From the NCBI RefSeq assembly GCF_030145185.1, contig NZ_JAQYWB010000019.1, positions 23,476 through 87,475 of the forward strand: a DNA stretch of 64,000 nt, read 5' to 3'. Positions 53,274-63,661 of this stretch are shown piece after piece. The notes beneath the pieces are model-generated. The model ran no database searches, was not told where the DNA came from, and saw nothing but the letters and a program-made list of their open reading frames with translations. The stretch is from Desulfoluna sp. GTDB lineage: Bacteria; Desulfobacterota; Desulfobacteria; Desulfobacterales; Desulfolunaceae. The translations under genes and the position numbers were made by a program. The number at the start of each line of letters is the position of its first letter. The stretch's first letter is position 1.

Positions 53274-54602
53274 TTAAGGACTCATCGGTGCCACGGGCTC
53301 CCCTGTGGCGTAGTCCAGCACGGCCAGGGCATCCATGTAAGCGTACAGGGCCTGATAATAATTGGAGTCGGCGGAGGTCTGGTAGCTTCGGGCGTCGATC
53401 ACATCCGTGGAGGTGGCCACCTGCTGATCGTATTGTACCTTGGTGATGCGCCAGTTCTCACGGGCCTGCACACGGGACCGTTCCGCCGTGTTGATGTTCT
53501 TTCGGGCCACGCTGCGATCCAGCAGGGCATTTTGCACATCCTGCCGGACCGCGGCCTCGGCATCGGACAAGGCGGCCTCCACAGCCCGCCGGAGGTGAGC
53601 CTTTTCTGCGGCCCCTGCCCCAGTCTTGCCCCAGTTCCAGAGGGTCCAGGAGGCTTCAAGCGTCAGGCTGGCCGAATCGGTGTGGGTAAAGGCATTCTCA
53701 TCGGGAAAGGGAGCCTCGCCGTTTTTGGCATAGCGCCCCACCAGCGATACGGTGGGGTAATAGCCGCTTTTGGCCGCGGTCTCTCCAAGGCTGGCCTGAC
53801 GAACCCCCAGGCGCAGGAGGGAGACCCGGGGTCGCCGTGAGACGGCCAGCCCTTCAAGCGTCTCTGCCTCCTGGCTCCAGACCGGTGGGACGTGCACCTC
53901 ATCTAAGGCCAGAGGGGTGGAGGGCGCTCGAGCCATGAGCCGGTTGATGGCGATGCGGGCTTTCTCGGCCTCTGATTCGGCCCGGTTGCGGTTCTGCACA
54001 GCTCCGGCCAGGGCCACCTCGGATTTTAGCAGGTCGTTTAAGGGGATCAGGCCCTGCCCGTGATTCAACGTGGCCACCCGTTTATGATCCGTGAGTGAGG
54101 CCACCTCATCTTCAGCCACAGCCAGGAGCCGCTGGGCCAGAAGCAGCCGATGGCAGGCCTGGCGTGTGGCAAGAACCAACTGCTGAAAGGTTTCTCGCCG
54201 CTCCAGCCCTTCGGCGTCCACCCCGAGTCGGGCCAGGCCATGGGCAGATTTCAGGGCGTACCCTGTGAACAGGGGCTGGGCCACCTGGACATCCCAACCG
54301 GACTGCTTCCGGTACCCCACAGGAAAATCACCCCCCACACTCTTCTGGATGGGCTCCCGATGGAGGCCTGTCCAGGAGTACCCGGCAGAAAGGGACGGCA
54401 GCCGATCGGCCCGGGCACTGATCAGGACCTCCTTGGAAGCCGCCAGCTCGGCCTCCGCCCCGGCCACGGCTGGATTACGGCGAAGGGCCTGCCCCACCAC
54501 AGCGTCAATGGTCATCTTCTCCGTGGCCCAGGCGCCGCCCTCACAAACGAGGACAGCACAGAGTGTGGCGATCCATCCCCAGACAATGTATCGCTTGATC
54601 AT
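53274..54602 (-). CDS. TolC-family outer-membrane efflux protein
   Basis: A 442-residue outer-membrane channel with a cleavable signal (MIKRYIVWGWIATLCAVLV up to about residue 26). The mature protein is mostly long amphipathic helices with two OEP repeats; LPSLSAGYSWTGL near 60 and its pseudo-repeat YYPTVSLVGRYAKNG near 280 mark them. It is the exit duct of the RND pump encoded upstream and its start overlaps the pump gene by four bases. Confidence 0.92.
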   Translation of the reverse strand: MIKRYIVWGWIATLCAVLVCEGGAWATEKMTIDAVVGQALRRNPAVAGAEAELAASKEVLISARADRLPSLSAGYSWTGLHREPIQKSVGGDFPVGYRKQSGWDVQVAQPLFTGYALKSAHGLARLGVDAEGLERRETFQQLVLATRQACHRLLLAQRLLAVAEDEVASLTDHKRVATLNHGQGLIPLNDLLKSEVALAGAVQNRNRAESEAEKARIAINRLMARAPSTPLALDEVHVPPVWSQEAETLEGLAVSRRPRVSLLRLGVRQASLGETAAKSGYYPTVSLVGRYAKNGEAPFPDENAFTHTDSASLTLEASWTLWNWGKTGAGAAEKAHLRRAVEAALSDAEAAVRQDVQNALLDRSVARKNINTAERSRVQARENWRITKVQYDQQVATSTDVIDARSYQTSADSNYYQALYAYMDALAVLDYATGEPVAPMSP

Positions 54603-57600
54603 GATGCCACCTCCCCTACCGGCATTCCGGTCTGAATTCTGAAAAAGAGCGTGTAGAGCACGGGAATCACCACCAGGGTAAGCACCGTTGCAAAGGCCAG
54701 CCCCACCATAATGGTGACGGCCATGGAAACAAACATCACGTCAAATACCAGGGGAATCATCCCGAAAATCGTGGTAATGGACGCCAGCATCACCGGACGC
54801 ACCCGGTCAAGGGAGGCCTCTTTGACGGCGTCGAGAGGCTCTTTGCCCCCACGGATGTCCTCATCAATCAGGTCAATCAGCACCACGGCATTTTTAACCA
54901 TCATGCCAATGAGGCTGTAAGCCCCCAGCATGGCGAGAAACCCAAAGGGCTGCCCGAAGAGAAGCAGGCCAGCGGCCATGCCCACAAGGGCCAGCGGAAG
55001 GGTCACGAAAATCATCAGGGGCTGACGGATCCCGTTGAACAGTCCCACCAGAATCATCACCATGGCGACCAGGCTCACCGGTAAAAAGGCTTTCACCCCC
55101 TCATTCCCATTTTGTGAGAGTTCATATTCCCCTTCCCATTCCAGGGTATAGCCGGCAGGCAGGGGGAGGGCTTCAATGGCCGGTCGAATCTGCGCCAGCA
55201 GGGTATCAGAGGTCAGGTTCCCCACGGGATCGCACTGAGCGCGAATCACTCGGCGCCTGTTGTAGCGACGAATCACAGGATCCTCCCACACCAGACCGCT
55301 GCCTTCGGTCACCTGGGCCACGGGCACACCGGTTGAGGACGCCCCCCAGACGGGCAACGCCGACAGGTCCGTCTGATCAGGGGATGAATAAACCACCTTC
55401 ACAGGAATCAGGTGATTCTTCTCACGATAATGGGTCACAAGAAGGCCGTCTGTGCCCCCCAGAAGGTCCCGGGCCAGATCCGTCCGCTCCACGCCGGCCC
55501 GTCGCCCCTTGTTCTGCGCATAGAGCGCCTCCCAGACCAGGGTCCGCTCCCGCCAGTCATCCGTGACATTCATGGCGTTGGGGCTGTCTGCCATCACCGC
55601 TTTGGCCTGCTCCGAAAGGGAACGCAGCACGGCCGGGTCAGGCCCGGTAAAACGCGCCTCCACCCGGTAGTCGGCCTTGGGGCCGCTGATGTACTTGGCG
55701 ATATGAGGCTCCCCTTCCGGCAGGGTCTCGGCGAACCAGGGCTCTATCGTCGCCATCATCCCATTTATCTTTCGGTAATCATCCACATTGATGATCAACT
55801 GCCCGTAGCTGGCGAGCTTGGGCTCGGGGTTGACGGAGTTCATAAAGCGGGGCGGCCCCTGGCCCACACAGGTGGCCACGCCGGTCACGCCCGGCAACTC
55901 CAGAAGAAAGGATTCCGCCAGTTTAAGATCATCGGAGACCGCTTCAATACGGGAGCCTTCGGGCCGCCGGTAGTCCACCACAAACTGAGCCGTGTCGGCA
56001 TCGGCAAAGAACCGTTTCTCCACCATGCCCATCCCGGCCCCGGCCAGGACCAGGAGCCCGACCATCAAGCCCAGGGTCGCCAGACGGTGCCTCAGGGCCA
56101 GCGCCAGCAATCGCCGATAGCCGCGAAAAAACACACCGACATGAAGTTCACTGCCCTTCTTCCCTTTCGGAACGGTGAGAAACCGATAACAGAACACCGG
56201 CGTCTGGGTCATGGAGAGGACCCAGCTGATCATCAAGGCGATGGCCACCACCTGAAAAAGGCTGGCGCAGAACTCACCGGTGTTGGTGGGGGCCATGTAG
56301 ATGGGAAAAAAGGCCAGGCAGGCGATCACGGTGGCCCCCAGAAGGGGCATCGCGCTCTGCCGGGTAGGATCGGCAATTCCTGAGAAACGGTCATTGCCTT
56401 TCTGAAGGTTGACGAGCCCGGCGTCCGCCACCACGATGGCGTTGTCCACGATCATGCCCATCACAAGAATCAACGCCGCCAGGGAGATCTTCTGCAGGTC
56501 AATCCCCAAGACCAGCATCACCAGAAAGGTCCCCATAATGGTCAAGACCAGGTTGGCCGCGATGATCAAGCCGCTTCGAAACCCCATGGTGACGAGCAGA
56601 ACCCCGACAACGATGGCCACGGACTCCGCCAGGTTGAGCATGAACCCCTCAATTTTATTCTTCACGAAATCGGACTGGTAGTAGACCTTGTCCAGATCAA
56701 TTCCTACAGGCAGACCGGCCATAAGATCCGTCAGGCGGTGGTTCACCGCCTCTCCCAGGGTCACCACGTTGGCTCCCCCCGCAGCCGCAACAGCGATCCC
56801 GATAGCGGGCCTGCCGTTAAAGCGCATCATGGGCTCTGCCGGTGCCTGATACTCCCGGGAGATGGTGGCCAGATCCTTTAAAAACACCTGCTCCTCTCCC
56901 TCCCCTTGAATCACCAGCCCGCCAATCGCCTCCACAGAGGCAAAGACCCCCGAAGGGTCTATCCGGACCCGATAACTGCCCATATCCATGGCCCCTGCCG
57001 GTGCGATGGCGTTCTGGGCGGAAAGCATCCCGGCGATGCGGGACGGCGCAATGCCCAGGGTGGCACACTGGGCCCGGGAGACCTCGACGGTCACCACCTC
57101 CGGCTGAATCCCGTAAAAGGTGATCCGCTCCACATCGGGCACCAGCATCAATTCCCGCCGGATATAGTCGGCATACGTCTTCAACTCAGCCAGGGAGTAC
57201 CCATCTGCCGACAGGGCCATAAAGAGCCCGTACACATCCCCATAATCATCCATCACTTCAGATGGCAACGCGCCCTTCGGCAGCTTGCCCTGACTTGCCT
57301 CGACCTTCCGTCTCAGCATATCCCAGAGCTGCTGAAGCTCATCGGATCGGATCCACTCATTCAAATCCACATAGACCAGGGAAAGACCGGCGCGGGATTC
57401 CGAGCGCACCTTGTCCACCTCATCGGCCCCCTGCACCGCCTCCTCAATCACCCGGGTCACCTGCTGCTCCACCTCATGGGGGGAGGCCCCGGGGTAAAGG
57501 GTCATCACCATGGCCGTCTTGACCGTAAACACGGGATCTTCCAGCTTGCCGAGGTGAAAATAGCCCCAGGTGCCCCCCAGGAGCAGAAGCACCATGGCAA

Positions 57601-57646
57601 AAACCACGGTTGTCTGATTACGCAACGAAAAATCGGGCAAGTTCAT
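54599..57646 (-). CDS. RND-family efflux permease
   Basis: A 1015-residue inner-membrane pump of the AcrB/MexB superfamily with 12 helices and two large periplasmic loops. Conserved blocks are FTVKTAMVMTLYPGASPHEV at the N-terminus, LVMGMIVDNAIVVAD in helix 4 and LIGMMVKNAVVLIDLI in helix 10. In AcrB helix 4 has an Asp-Asp proton pair; here the second position is Asn (VDN), while the helix-10 Lys is kept. Such Asp-Asn pumps are a separate subgroup and the substrate is not readable. The gene lies between an adaptor gene (323-base gap) and tolC. Confidence 0.92.
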   Translation of the reverse strand: MNLPDFSLRNQTTVVFAMVLLLLGGTWGYFHLGKLEDPVFTVKTAMVMTLYPGASPHEVEQQVTRVIEEAVQGADEVDKVRSESRAGLSLVYVDLNEWIRSDELQQLWDMLRRKVEASQGKLPKGALPSEVMDDYGDVYGLFMALSADGYSLAELKTYADYIRRELMLVPDVERITFYGIQPEVVTVEVSRAQCATLGIAPSRIAGMLSAQNAIAPAGAMDMGSYRVRIDPSGVFASVEAIGGLVIQGEGEEQVFLKDLATISREYQAPAEPMMRFNGRPAIGIAVAAAGGANVVTLGEAVNHRLTDLMAGLPVGIDLDKVYYQSDFVKNKIEGFMLNLAESVAIVVGVLLVTMGFRSGLIIAANLVLTIMGTFLVMLVLGIDLQKISLAALILVMGMIVDNAIVVADAGLVNLQKGNDRFSGIADPTRQSAMPLLGATVIACLAFFPIYMAPTNTGEFCASLFQVVAIALMISWVLSMTQTPVFCYRFLTVPKGKKGSELHVGVFFRGYRRLLALALRHRLATLGLMVGLLVLAGAGMGMVEKRFFADADTAQFVVDYRRPEGSRIEAVSDDLKLAESFLLELPGVTGVATCVGQGPPRFMNSVNPEPKLASYGQLIINVDDYRKINGMMATIEPWFAETLPEGEPHIAKYISGPKADYRVEARFTGPDPAVLRSLSEQAKAVMADSPNAMNVTDDWRERTLVWEALYAQNKGRRAGVERTDLARDLLGGTDGLLVTHYREKNHLIPVKVVYSSPDQTDLSALPVWGASSTGVPVAQVTEGSGLVWEDPVIRRYNRRRVIRAQCDPVGNLTSDTLLAQIRPAIEALPLPAGYTLEWEGEYELSQNGNEGVKAFLPVSLVAMVMILVGLFNGIRQPLMIFVTLPLALVGMAAGLLLFGQPFGFLAMLGAYSLIGMMVKNAVVLIDLIDEDIRGGKEPLDAVKEASLDRVRPVMLASITTIFGMIPLVFDVMFVSMAVTIMVGLAFATVLTLVVIPVLYTLFFRIQTGMPVGEVAS

Positions 57647-57673
57647 CCCTTCTTTCCTTTATTTAGATCAAAA

Positions 57674-57963
57674 TATGCCTCCGGCGGCCCTGCCGGGGGC
57701 TAAACTTTTGAAAAGTTTAACAAACAGGCCTTAACTATCTTTCAGCATTACCTCGGCCCAAATGCGGATGTGATTTGGCCCGAGGAATCCGCCTACGCAA
57801 AAGCCTCCGGCGTGACAAGTCCGCCCATCACCATTCAACCCACGTCAGTGGTCTACGGCGCGACAAGCGATCCGTCTTCGCTTAAAAGCCGACTACGCCG
57901 TGACAAGGGAGCAAAGCGCATTCGCAAGCAGCTTTCGAGGTAGCTCACCTCGCCGCCGGAGGC
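57674..57963. repeat. Family-2 dispersed element inside the efflux operon
   Basis: A reversed, nearly full-length copy of about 290 bases fills the gap between the adaptor and permease genes. It has the GCCTCCGGCGGC ends, the AAACTTTTGAAAAGTTT palindrome, and GACAAGCGATCCGTCTTCG, which is shared with the copy at 16069. The operon therefore carries an extra non-coding insert. Confidence 0.7.
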
Positions 57964-57969
57964 ACGCGT

Positions 57970-59118
57970 TTACAATTCCCCACCGACATTGGTGGGGCTG
58001 GGTGCCGGCAGCAATCGCACCTTGCGACCCTCTGTCAGTCCCCGCGCGCCAGCAGCGATCACCCGCATGCCCTCTTCAAGGGCGCCGTCAACACGAAGCC
58101 CTGATTGAGCCATGCCCAGCAAATGCACCGGGACCTGACGTACCGACATCTCCTTTTCATCCACCACCCAGACAAAGGTGCTGGCCTGAGACGTGTTGAC
58201 CACCGCGGTTTCCGGTACAAGGAACCCGACCTGTCGACCACGGGCGGTCAAGGTCACCTCGGAGGCCATCCCCGGGCGAATCCGATGATCGTCGTTGCCG
58301 TTAAGGGTAAGGTAAAGGGGATAAGAACGATTCGAAGGGTTCGGGGTCTTGGAGACCTCTTTAACCGTGGCTGAGACCGTCTCACCCGGCAGGGCGTCAA
58401 ACTGGCAGGCAATGCTGCCGACCTCTCGAATAATGGGGAGCATCCCCTCAGGAATGGCCACCTCCACCTCCAGATGATCCAGGTCCACCAACGAAACCAC
58501 AGGCTGGCCCTGGGCCACCGTCTCATGGCTGTCGATATATTTCCGATGAATATACCCGTCAAAGGGAGCGATAAGGACGGTGTCGTTCAGGCTGTTTTTT
58601 GCCTCTTCAAGCCGTTTGCCGGAGGCGTCCACACTGGCTTTTGCCACCTCATAAGCCGCGATGATGCCATCAAAGGTAGCCTGGGCCGCAGCATTCTGAG
58701 CGCTTAAGGTCTCATAACGCCTGTACTGGTGCTCCGCCTCCTTCAACTGAGCTCTGGACACAGCGAGATTGGCCGCAAGGGTCTTCACCGCCACCTCAAA
58801 ATCACGGCGATCGATGCGGGCAATCACCGCCCCTTTGCGAACTTTTTGCCCCCTGTCCACGGTAATCGCCACCACAGGCCCGCCCACCCGAAAGGAGAGC
58901 TCCACATCCCGCAAGGAGCGCACCGCCCCGGGAAAACGCCACGCCGTTTTCTGATCGCCTCCGGCCAGAGTCACCGTCTTGACCGGACGCCCTCCTTGCG
59001 CCTCCCCGATCTTAATCGCCTCACTCTCCGAACAGCCCGCCAGGGCCAGAGCCGAAATCAACCCCACCAGAAGCAGAAGCCCTGCCCGCACTATCATCTT
59101 CCCTTTTCGTTTCATCAT
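57970..59118 (-). CDS. RND efflux periplasmic adaptor (membrane-fusion lipoprotein)
   Basis: A 382-residue HlyD/AcrA-type adaptor linking the pump to TolC. The N-terminus has a lipoprotein signal with LALAGC at about residue 28. The barrel-sandwich (lipoyl) halves are VVAITVDRGQKVRKGAVIARID and VLIAPFDGYIHRKYIDSHETV, separated by a coiled coil (VSRAQLKEAEHQYRRYETL). ATG 59118 has AGGA eight bases upstream and is preferred over 59163. It is the first gene of the efflux operon. Confidence 0.9.
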   Translation of the reverse strand: MMKRKGKMIVRAGLLLLVGLISALALAGCSESEAIKIGEAQGGRPVKTVTLAGGDQKTAWRFPGAVRSLRDVELSFRVGGPVVAITVDRGQKVRKGAVIARIDRRDFEVAVKTLAANLAVSRAQLKEAEHQYRRYETLSAQNAAAQATFDGIIAAYEVAKASVDASGKRLEEAKNSLNDTVLIAPFDGYIHRKYIDSHETVAQGQPVVSLVDLDHLEVEVAIPEGMLPIIREVGSIACQFDALPGETVSATVKEVSKTPNPSNRSYPLYLTLNGNDDHRIRPGMASEVTLTARGRQVGFLVPETAVVNTSQASTFVWVVDEKEMSVRQVPVHLLGMAQSGLRVDGALEEGMRVIAAGARGLTEGRKVRLLPAPSPTNVGGEL

Positions 59119-59216
59119 TCGTCGTTCCTGTTCGTTGTTGTTCATACGATCTGTATGATTCATTCATTGCCGAAACGCAGCAACGCCCGCCCTATGCATC
59201 ACTTTCGAGTCACTCT

Positions 59217-59489
59217 TTACTTCCACTGTTCCCATAAGGAGACATGCACAGACCCCAAGTTCTCAAGGGCCCACACCAGCCAATCCCGCTCGGTCTTCAT
59301 CGTCTGAAAATCCGTGACCCGGGACCACTCAATGACCACGGACCAATCGTTTTGAATCCGTGCGTTCCGATAAAGCCGGCAGGCATCCCCAGCCCAGTAC
59401 CCCTTACAAAATCGGGTAAAAAGCAGGGGAATATTGCGGCTGCTCCCCAAGTCCGTCAGCCTCACCGTGATCTCTTCTCTGGAATCCAT
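59217..59489 (-). CDS. Small hypothetical protein
   Basis: A 90-residue protein rich in Trp (NDWSVVIEWSRVTDFQTMKT, then ERDWLVWALENL). The spacing of strands and helices recalls small ferredoxin-like folds, but no family match is claimed. An AAGAGA precedes ATG 59489. It may be a gene or a chance open frame; a purine-rich leader and codon composition favour a gene. Confidence 0.5.
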   Translation of the reverse strand: MDSREEITVRLTDLGSSRNIPLLFTRFCKGYWAGDACRLYRNARIQNDWSVVIEWSRVTDFQTMKTERDWLVWALENLGSVHVSLWEQWK

Positions 59490-60093
59490 GTCTCTTGCTC
59501 CATCCCACTGCAAATGACCCTGGTTAATGGCACACCATAAAAAGTCCAGAAACGCAGAAAATCGTCCCACCTTCCCAGCCTTTCAAAAAAGGAGGGGGAA
59601 TCCGTGCCGCCCAAAAGTAAATCAGACGGCGGTGCCTCCCCGGGCTCACCACCGGTTCTCACCCGAAAGAAACAGAGAAAGGGGAGAAAAGCCGCCACCG
59701 GCACTCTTCTCCATTTTGTTTGCCAAAACCGTGCCATGATTTTTGTTGTTTATTTTCAGTGAATTAGGACGAGCCCTCTTCAAGAGGCACCACATAAGAC
59801 ACTTTAAAATGTTGTATATGGTATTTATCTTCGATATATATCTTATATGACATTTTGAAATCTGCGCGCCCTCACCTACGATGAACACAGAGGCCGTCGT
59901 GAAGGGTTCACAGTGACGCCTCGCACGAAGGGCAAAAGGCCCTAACCCGGATATTTCACGAGTCGAGTGCACCCATATTCAAGGCATCATAGCTGCCACT
60001 GTAATAATCGTTTTATTGTCTTGGCTTGATCATTTTCTCATAAAATATCCGGGCTAAACGACCTCAACAGGCTTTAACCATGGAGCCCCAAAC
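59490..60093. other. Intergenic region with a family-1 element upstream of the sigma-54 regulator
   Basis: About 600 bases without a supported gene. TTGTAT (59812-59817), a 17-base spacer and TATATA (59835-59840) form a fair plus-strand promoter candidate. A 114-base family-1 element lies between it and the regulator gene. Confidence 0.4.
59943..60056. repeat. Family-1 dispersed element (114 bp, terminal inverted repeats)
   Basis: Left end TAACCCGGATATTTCACGAG; right end read on the minus strand TAGCCCGGATATTTTATGAG. The left flank continues GTGCACCCATATTCAAGGCATCA, shared with the copy at 63858. It lies 37 bases upstream of the sigma-54 activator gene, so it could affect that gene's expression. 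Confidence 0.75.
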
Positions 60094-61647
60094 ATGCCCC
60101 GCACCGATGACATCCAATTTTTCCACGAGGCCACCCTGGCCATCTGTGGAAGCATCGACATAAACGAAGCCCTCAATGAGTGCCTCACCTTTCTGCAGCG
60201 TTACATGCCGGCCGATAATATCACCCTGGATTACCTGGACCCCGCCATCCCAGGGATCTGCTCCGTGGCCCAGGCCGGTGTTCCCCTCATGCCTCCAGGG
60301 ACCATTATCCAGCTCTCCGAAAGTGAGGTAGGCTATATCGAATCCCAGTGCTGCCAAACCACCCTGAGCCACCTGCCCGATGACAACCCGGTGGCGAAAC
60401 GCGTGGCAATACAGATGGGCATCACGTCCGACTTCTCATCGGCTGTTCTGCACCTCATGACCAAAAATCAGCGATTGGGGGTGGTGGCCGTCAGCGCCTT
60501 GCAAAAGGGACAGTTCACCGAAGAGCACGCCCGGCTCCTCTCCCTGCTCCACGACCCCTTTGCCGTGGCCATGAGCAACACCCTAAGATATCAGGAGGTG
60601 CTGCGCCTCCAGGAGATGCTCAAAGACGACAACCGGTTTTTAACCAGCGAGCTCCACCGCATGAGCGGAGACACCATTATCGGGGAAAATTTTGGTCTTC
60701 AGGATGTGATGGAAAAAGTGAGGCAGGTGGCACCGCTTAACAGCCAGGTGCTGCTCCTGGGAGAGACGGGTGCCGGCAAAGAGGTCATCGCCAACGCCCT
60801 TCATTACCGGTCACCGCGAGCTTCCGGGCCCTTTATCAAGGTCAACTGCGGAGCCATCCCCGAGAGCCTGCTGGACAGTGAACTGTTTGGACACGAAAAG
60901 GGGGCCTTCACCGGCGCCCTCTCGCGGAAAAGAGGCCGGTTTGAGCGGGCCCATGGCGGCACCCTGTTTCTTGACGAAATCGGCGAGCTGCCCCATGCTG
61001 CCCAGGTGAGACTGCTCCGGGTGCTTCAAACCCAAACTTTTGAACGGGTGGGGGGAAGCGAACAGATTCAGGTGGACGTGCGCATCATCACCGCCACCCA
61101 CCGGGACCTTGGGGCCATGGTCCGGGAGCATACCTTCCGGGAAGACCTCTGGTTCCGGCTCAGCGTTTTTCCCGTCACCATTCCCCCCTTGCGGGAGAGA
61201 AAAGCCGATATTCCAGCCTTGGTAAATCACTTCATCGAAAAAAAAAGTCACGAGATGAAGCTGCCCTACTGCCCGGTCCCGGCCCCCGGCGCCCTGGAAC
61301 GGCTCCAGGGGCACCACTGGCCCGGCAATGTCCGTGAGCTGGAGAACGCCGTGGAGCGTGAACTCATTCGCAATTACTCAGGGAGTCGCAACACGCCCCT
61401 CTATTTTTCCGACATGACCACGCCCGGACCGACCACCGAAACGAATAATCGGTTCCAGACGGACGACCCCACTCTCCTTGAGACGGTCATCACCCGGCAT
61501 CTCATCCACGTTCTGAACCGGGCAAAGGGGAAAATACAAGGAGAAAACGGCGCAGCGGCCCTCCTGGGCCTTCACCCCAGCACCCTGCGCCACCAACTGA
61601 GACGACTGGGCATTCCTTTCGGCCGAGACACCTCGCGGCAAGGATAA
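60094..61647 (+). CDS. GAF-domain sigma-54-dependent transcriptional activator
   Basis: A 517-residue enhancer-binding protein. Residues about 5-170 are a GAF sensor. The AAA+ domain (about 190-425) has Walker A GETGAGKE near 228, the GAFTGA loop that contacts sigma-54 ([11 protein letters not shown] near 270), Walker [13 protein letters not shown] near 293 and the sensor-II segment [13 protein letters not shown]. The Fis-type helix-turn-helix at the C-terminus ([19 protein letters not shown]) binds the enhancer. It has no receiver, so a small molecule rather than phosphorylation is the likely signal. Target genes are not known. Confidence 0.95.
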   Translation: MPRTDDIQFFHEATLAICGSIDINEALNECLTFLQRYMPADNITLDYLDPAIPGICSVAQAGVPLMPPGTIIQLSESEVGYIESQCCQTTLSHLPDDNPVAKRVAIQMGITSDFSSAVLHLMTKNQRLGVVAVSALQKGQFTEEHARLLSLLHDPFAVAMSNTLRYQEVLRLQEMLKDDNRFLTSELHRMSGDTIIGENFGLQDVMEKVRQVAPLNSQVLLLGETGAGKEVIANALHYRSPRASGPFIKVNCGAIPESLLDSELFGHEKGAFTGALSRKRGRFERAHGGTLFLDEIGELPHAAQVRLLRVLQTQTFERVGGSEQIQVDVRIITATHRDLGAMVREHTFREDLWFRLSVFPVTIPPLRERKADIPALVNHFIEKKSHEMKLPYCPVPAPGALERLQGHHWPGNVRELENAVERELIRNYSGSRNTPLYFSDMTTPGPTTETNNRFQTDDPTLLETVITRHLIHVLNRAKGKIQGENGAAALLGLHPSTLRHQLRRLGIPFGRDTSRQG

Positions 61648-61732
61648 CCCGGCGGATCCGGGACGGGCGAAGTGTCACCCGCGGGCGCTTCCTTAATCAT
61701 CAGCCGGGCGTCCCATCAGGAACCTCTCCCCA

Positions 61733-63661
61733 TCAGGTGCCCTTTCCCCTGTCCAGTACCTCGCGAAGGGATTGAGCCAACTCCTGGCGACCGATGGGTT
61801 TTTTCAACAAAGCAGAGATCCCCATCTTCTGCAGATGCTCCTGGGGAACGGGAAAATCCTGACCGGTGCAAAGAATCACGGGCAGATCGGATCGTAGGGC
61901 CTGAATCTCCCGTGCAAGGGCATCCCCCCGCATACGGGGCATGGTGAGATCGGTAATAATCACATCAAAGGCTTCCGGATTTTCCCGGACCCTCTCCAAG
62001 GCCTCTATGGCACTCTGGCTAACCTCCACCCGATACCCAACATTTTCAAGGAGCCCCTTCCCGATCAAAGTGATGGCCGGTTCATCATCCACATAAAGAA
62101 CCCGTTCATGGCCTCCGATCACCCTTTTTCCCGTGAGATCCTTATCCTGAGCTTCCCACGCCAGCAGGGGAACAAATACATCAAAGCTGCTCCCCTCCCC
62201 CAGGACCGTCACCACCTCAATCATCCCCTTCATCTGATCCACAATCCCCTTCACCACGGAGAGCCCCAAGCCGGTACCTTCCCCTTTGTCCTTGGTGGTA
62301 AAATAGGGGTTAAAAATCGACGCAACAAGGGAGGAGACAATACCGCACCCCGTGTCCGAGACCCGGAGCCTTAAAAAGCGTCCGGGCTTTGCCTCCGGGG
62401 CATGACGCACCTCCCGCTCACCCAGCGTCTTCTCTTCCAGACAAAGAGTCAGGTGTCCTTTATCCCCCATGGCATGGGCCGCATTCGTGCCCAGGTTCAT
62501 AATAATCTGATGCAACTGAGTCGGATCGGCCATCACATTGGCATCCGAGATTATACGGGTGGTAATTTCGATGGAGGACGGAAGGGTGGATCGTAAAAAC
62601 CTCACCGCTTCTTTCAAGATAGTGGAAAAACGAACCGGCCGAACCTCCACATCCCCTTGCCGGGCAAAGATAAGAATCTGCGACACCAGATCCCGGGCCC
62701 GCCGGGCGGCTGAAAGAACCTCCCCGAGATTTTCAAGCTGCACCGACCCCTGCCTGGCATCCTCACAGGCCAACTCGGAGAAGCCCACCACCACAGAGAG
62801 AATGTTGTTAAAATCATGGGCGATGCCACCGGCCAGGGTGCCGATGGCCTCCATCTTCTGGACCTGAATCAAATGATTTTCCAGCTGCGTGCGTTCTTCC
62901 TCCGCCTTTTTCCGCTGGGTGACATCAATAATTCCGGCAATGGCTCCGGCATACCGCCCATGTTCATCATACATAGGAGCCGAATGCATGGTTGTGTAAA
63001 CTCGGACCCCGTCTTTCCGGATAAATTCAAATCGAGCGTATTCACCAAGTTCCCCGTTGCGCCTCATAATATTTTCAGTGGCCTGCTCACGCGCCTGCGC
63101 ATCCATAAAATCAAAGAGAACCTTGCCCACCATCTCCTCTTCGCAATACCCCAGCATCCTGGCCATGGACGGGTTGACCATGGTCGTCACCGACTCGACG
63201 TCAATCACCCAGATGCCCTCCTGGGCCAGTTCAAACAACTGCCGGTATTTCTTCTCACTGGATTTCAAACTTTGCTCGGAGAGCTTCAACCGGGTAATTT
63301 CCGTGGCAAGAGCGATAAAACCCTTCACGAAGCCCTTGTCATCAATCTCCGGCTTATACTCCACAAACAGCCACCGCAGCCCCCCGTCCGCAAAGGGCAG
63401 TTCCACCTCAAAAGAGACGGCCACACCTGAAAGGGCCTTCAGAACAAAAGGTTTCACCTTTTCATACACCAAAGGCCCCAACACATCGGCCATGGATTTC
63501 CCGACAATATCCCGACACGCCCATCCTCTCAGCTTTTCATACTGCCGGTTCGCAAAGAGATAGATCTCATCGAATCTCACATAGGCCGCCAATGCCGGAA
63601 GATTATCGAACAGCGCCTGAAATTCGCGTTCATGGAGCCGGGAATTCGTCTTTTTTTTCAT
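61733..63661 (-). CDS. PAS-domain hybrid histidine kinase
   Basis: A 642-residue sensor kinase without membrane helices, probably cytoplasmic. Two PAS domains (residues about 15-135 and 140-255, the second with SVTTMVNPSMARMLGY) are followed by the phosphoacceptor helix GGIAHDFNNILSVVVGF (His near 280), a HATPase domain with N-box NLGTNAAHAMGD and G-box GEGTGLGLSVVKGIV, and a C-terminal receiver whose Asp lies in VIITDLTMPRM near 572. It is convergent with the sigma-54 activator gene. ATG 63661 with AGGTGA upstream is preferred over a GTG six codons earlier. Confidence 0.93.
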   Translation of the reverse strand: MKKKTNSRLHEREFQALFDNLPALAAYVRFDEIYLFANRQYEKLRGWACRDIVGKSMADVLGPLVYEKVKPFVLKALSGVAVSFEVELPFADGGLRWLFVEYKPEIDDKGFVKGFIALATEITRLKLSEQSLKSSEKKYRQLFELAQEGIWVIDVESVTTMVNPSMARMLGYCEEEMVGKVLFDFMDAQAREQATENIMRRNGELGEYARFEFIRKDGVRVYTTMHSAPMYDEHGRYAGAIAGIIDVTQRKKAEEERTQLENHLIQVQKMEAIGTLAGGIAHDFNNILSVVVGFSELACEDARQGSVQLENLGEVLSAARRARDLVSQILIFARQGDVEVRPVRFSTILKEAVRFLRSTLPSSIEITTRIISDANVMADPTQLHQIIMNLGTNAAHAMGDKGHLTLCLEEKTLGEREVRHAPEAKPGRFLRLRVSDTGCGIVSSLVASIFNPYFTTKDKGEGTGLGLSVVKGIVDQMKGMIEVVTVLGEGSSFDVFVPLLAWEAQDKDLTGKRVIGGHERVLYVDDEPAITLIGKGLLENVGYRVEVSQSAIEALERVRENPEAFDVIITDLTMPRMRGDALAREIQALRSDLPVILCTGQDFPVPQEHLQKMGISALLKKPIGRQELAQSLREVLDRGKGT

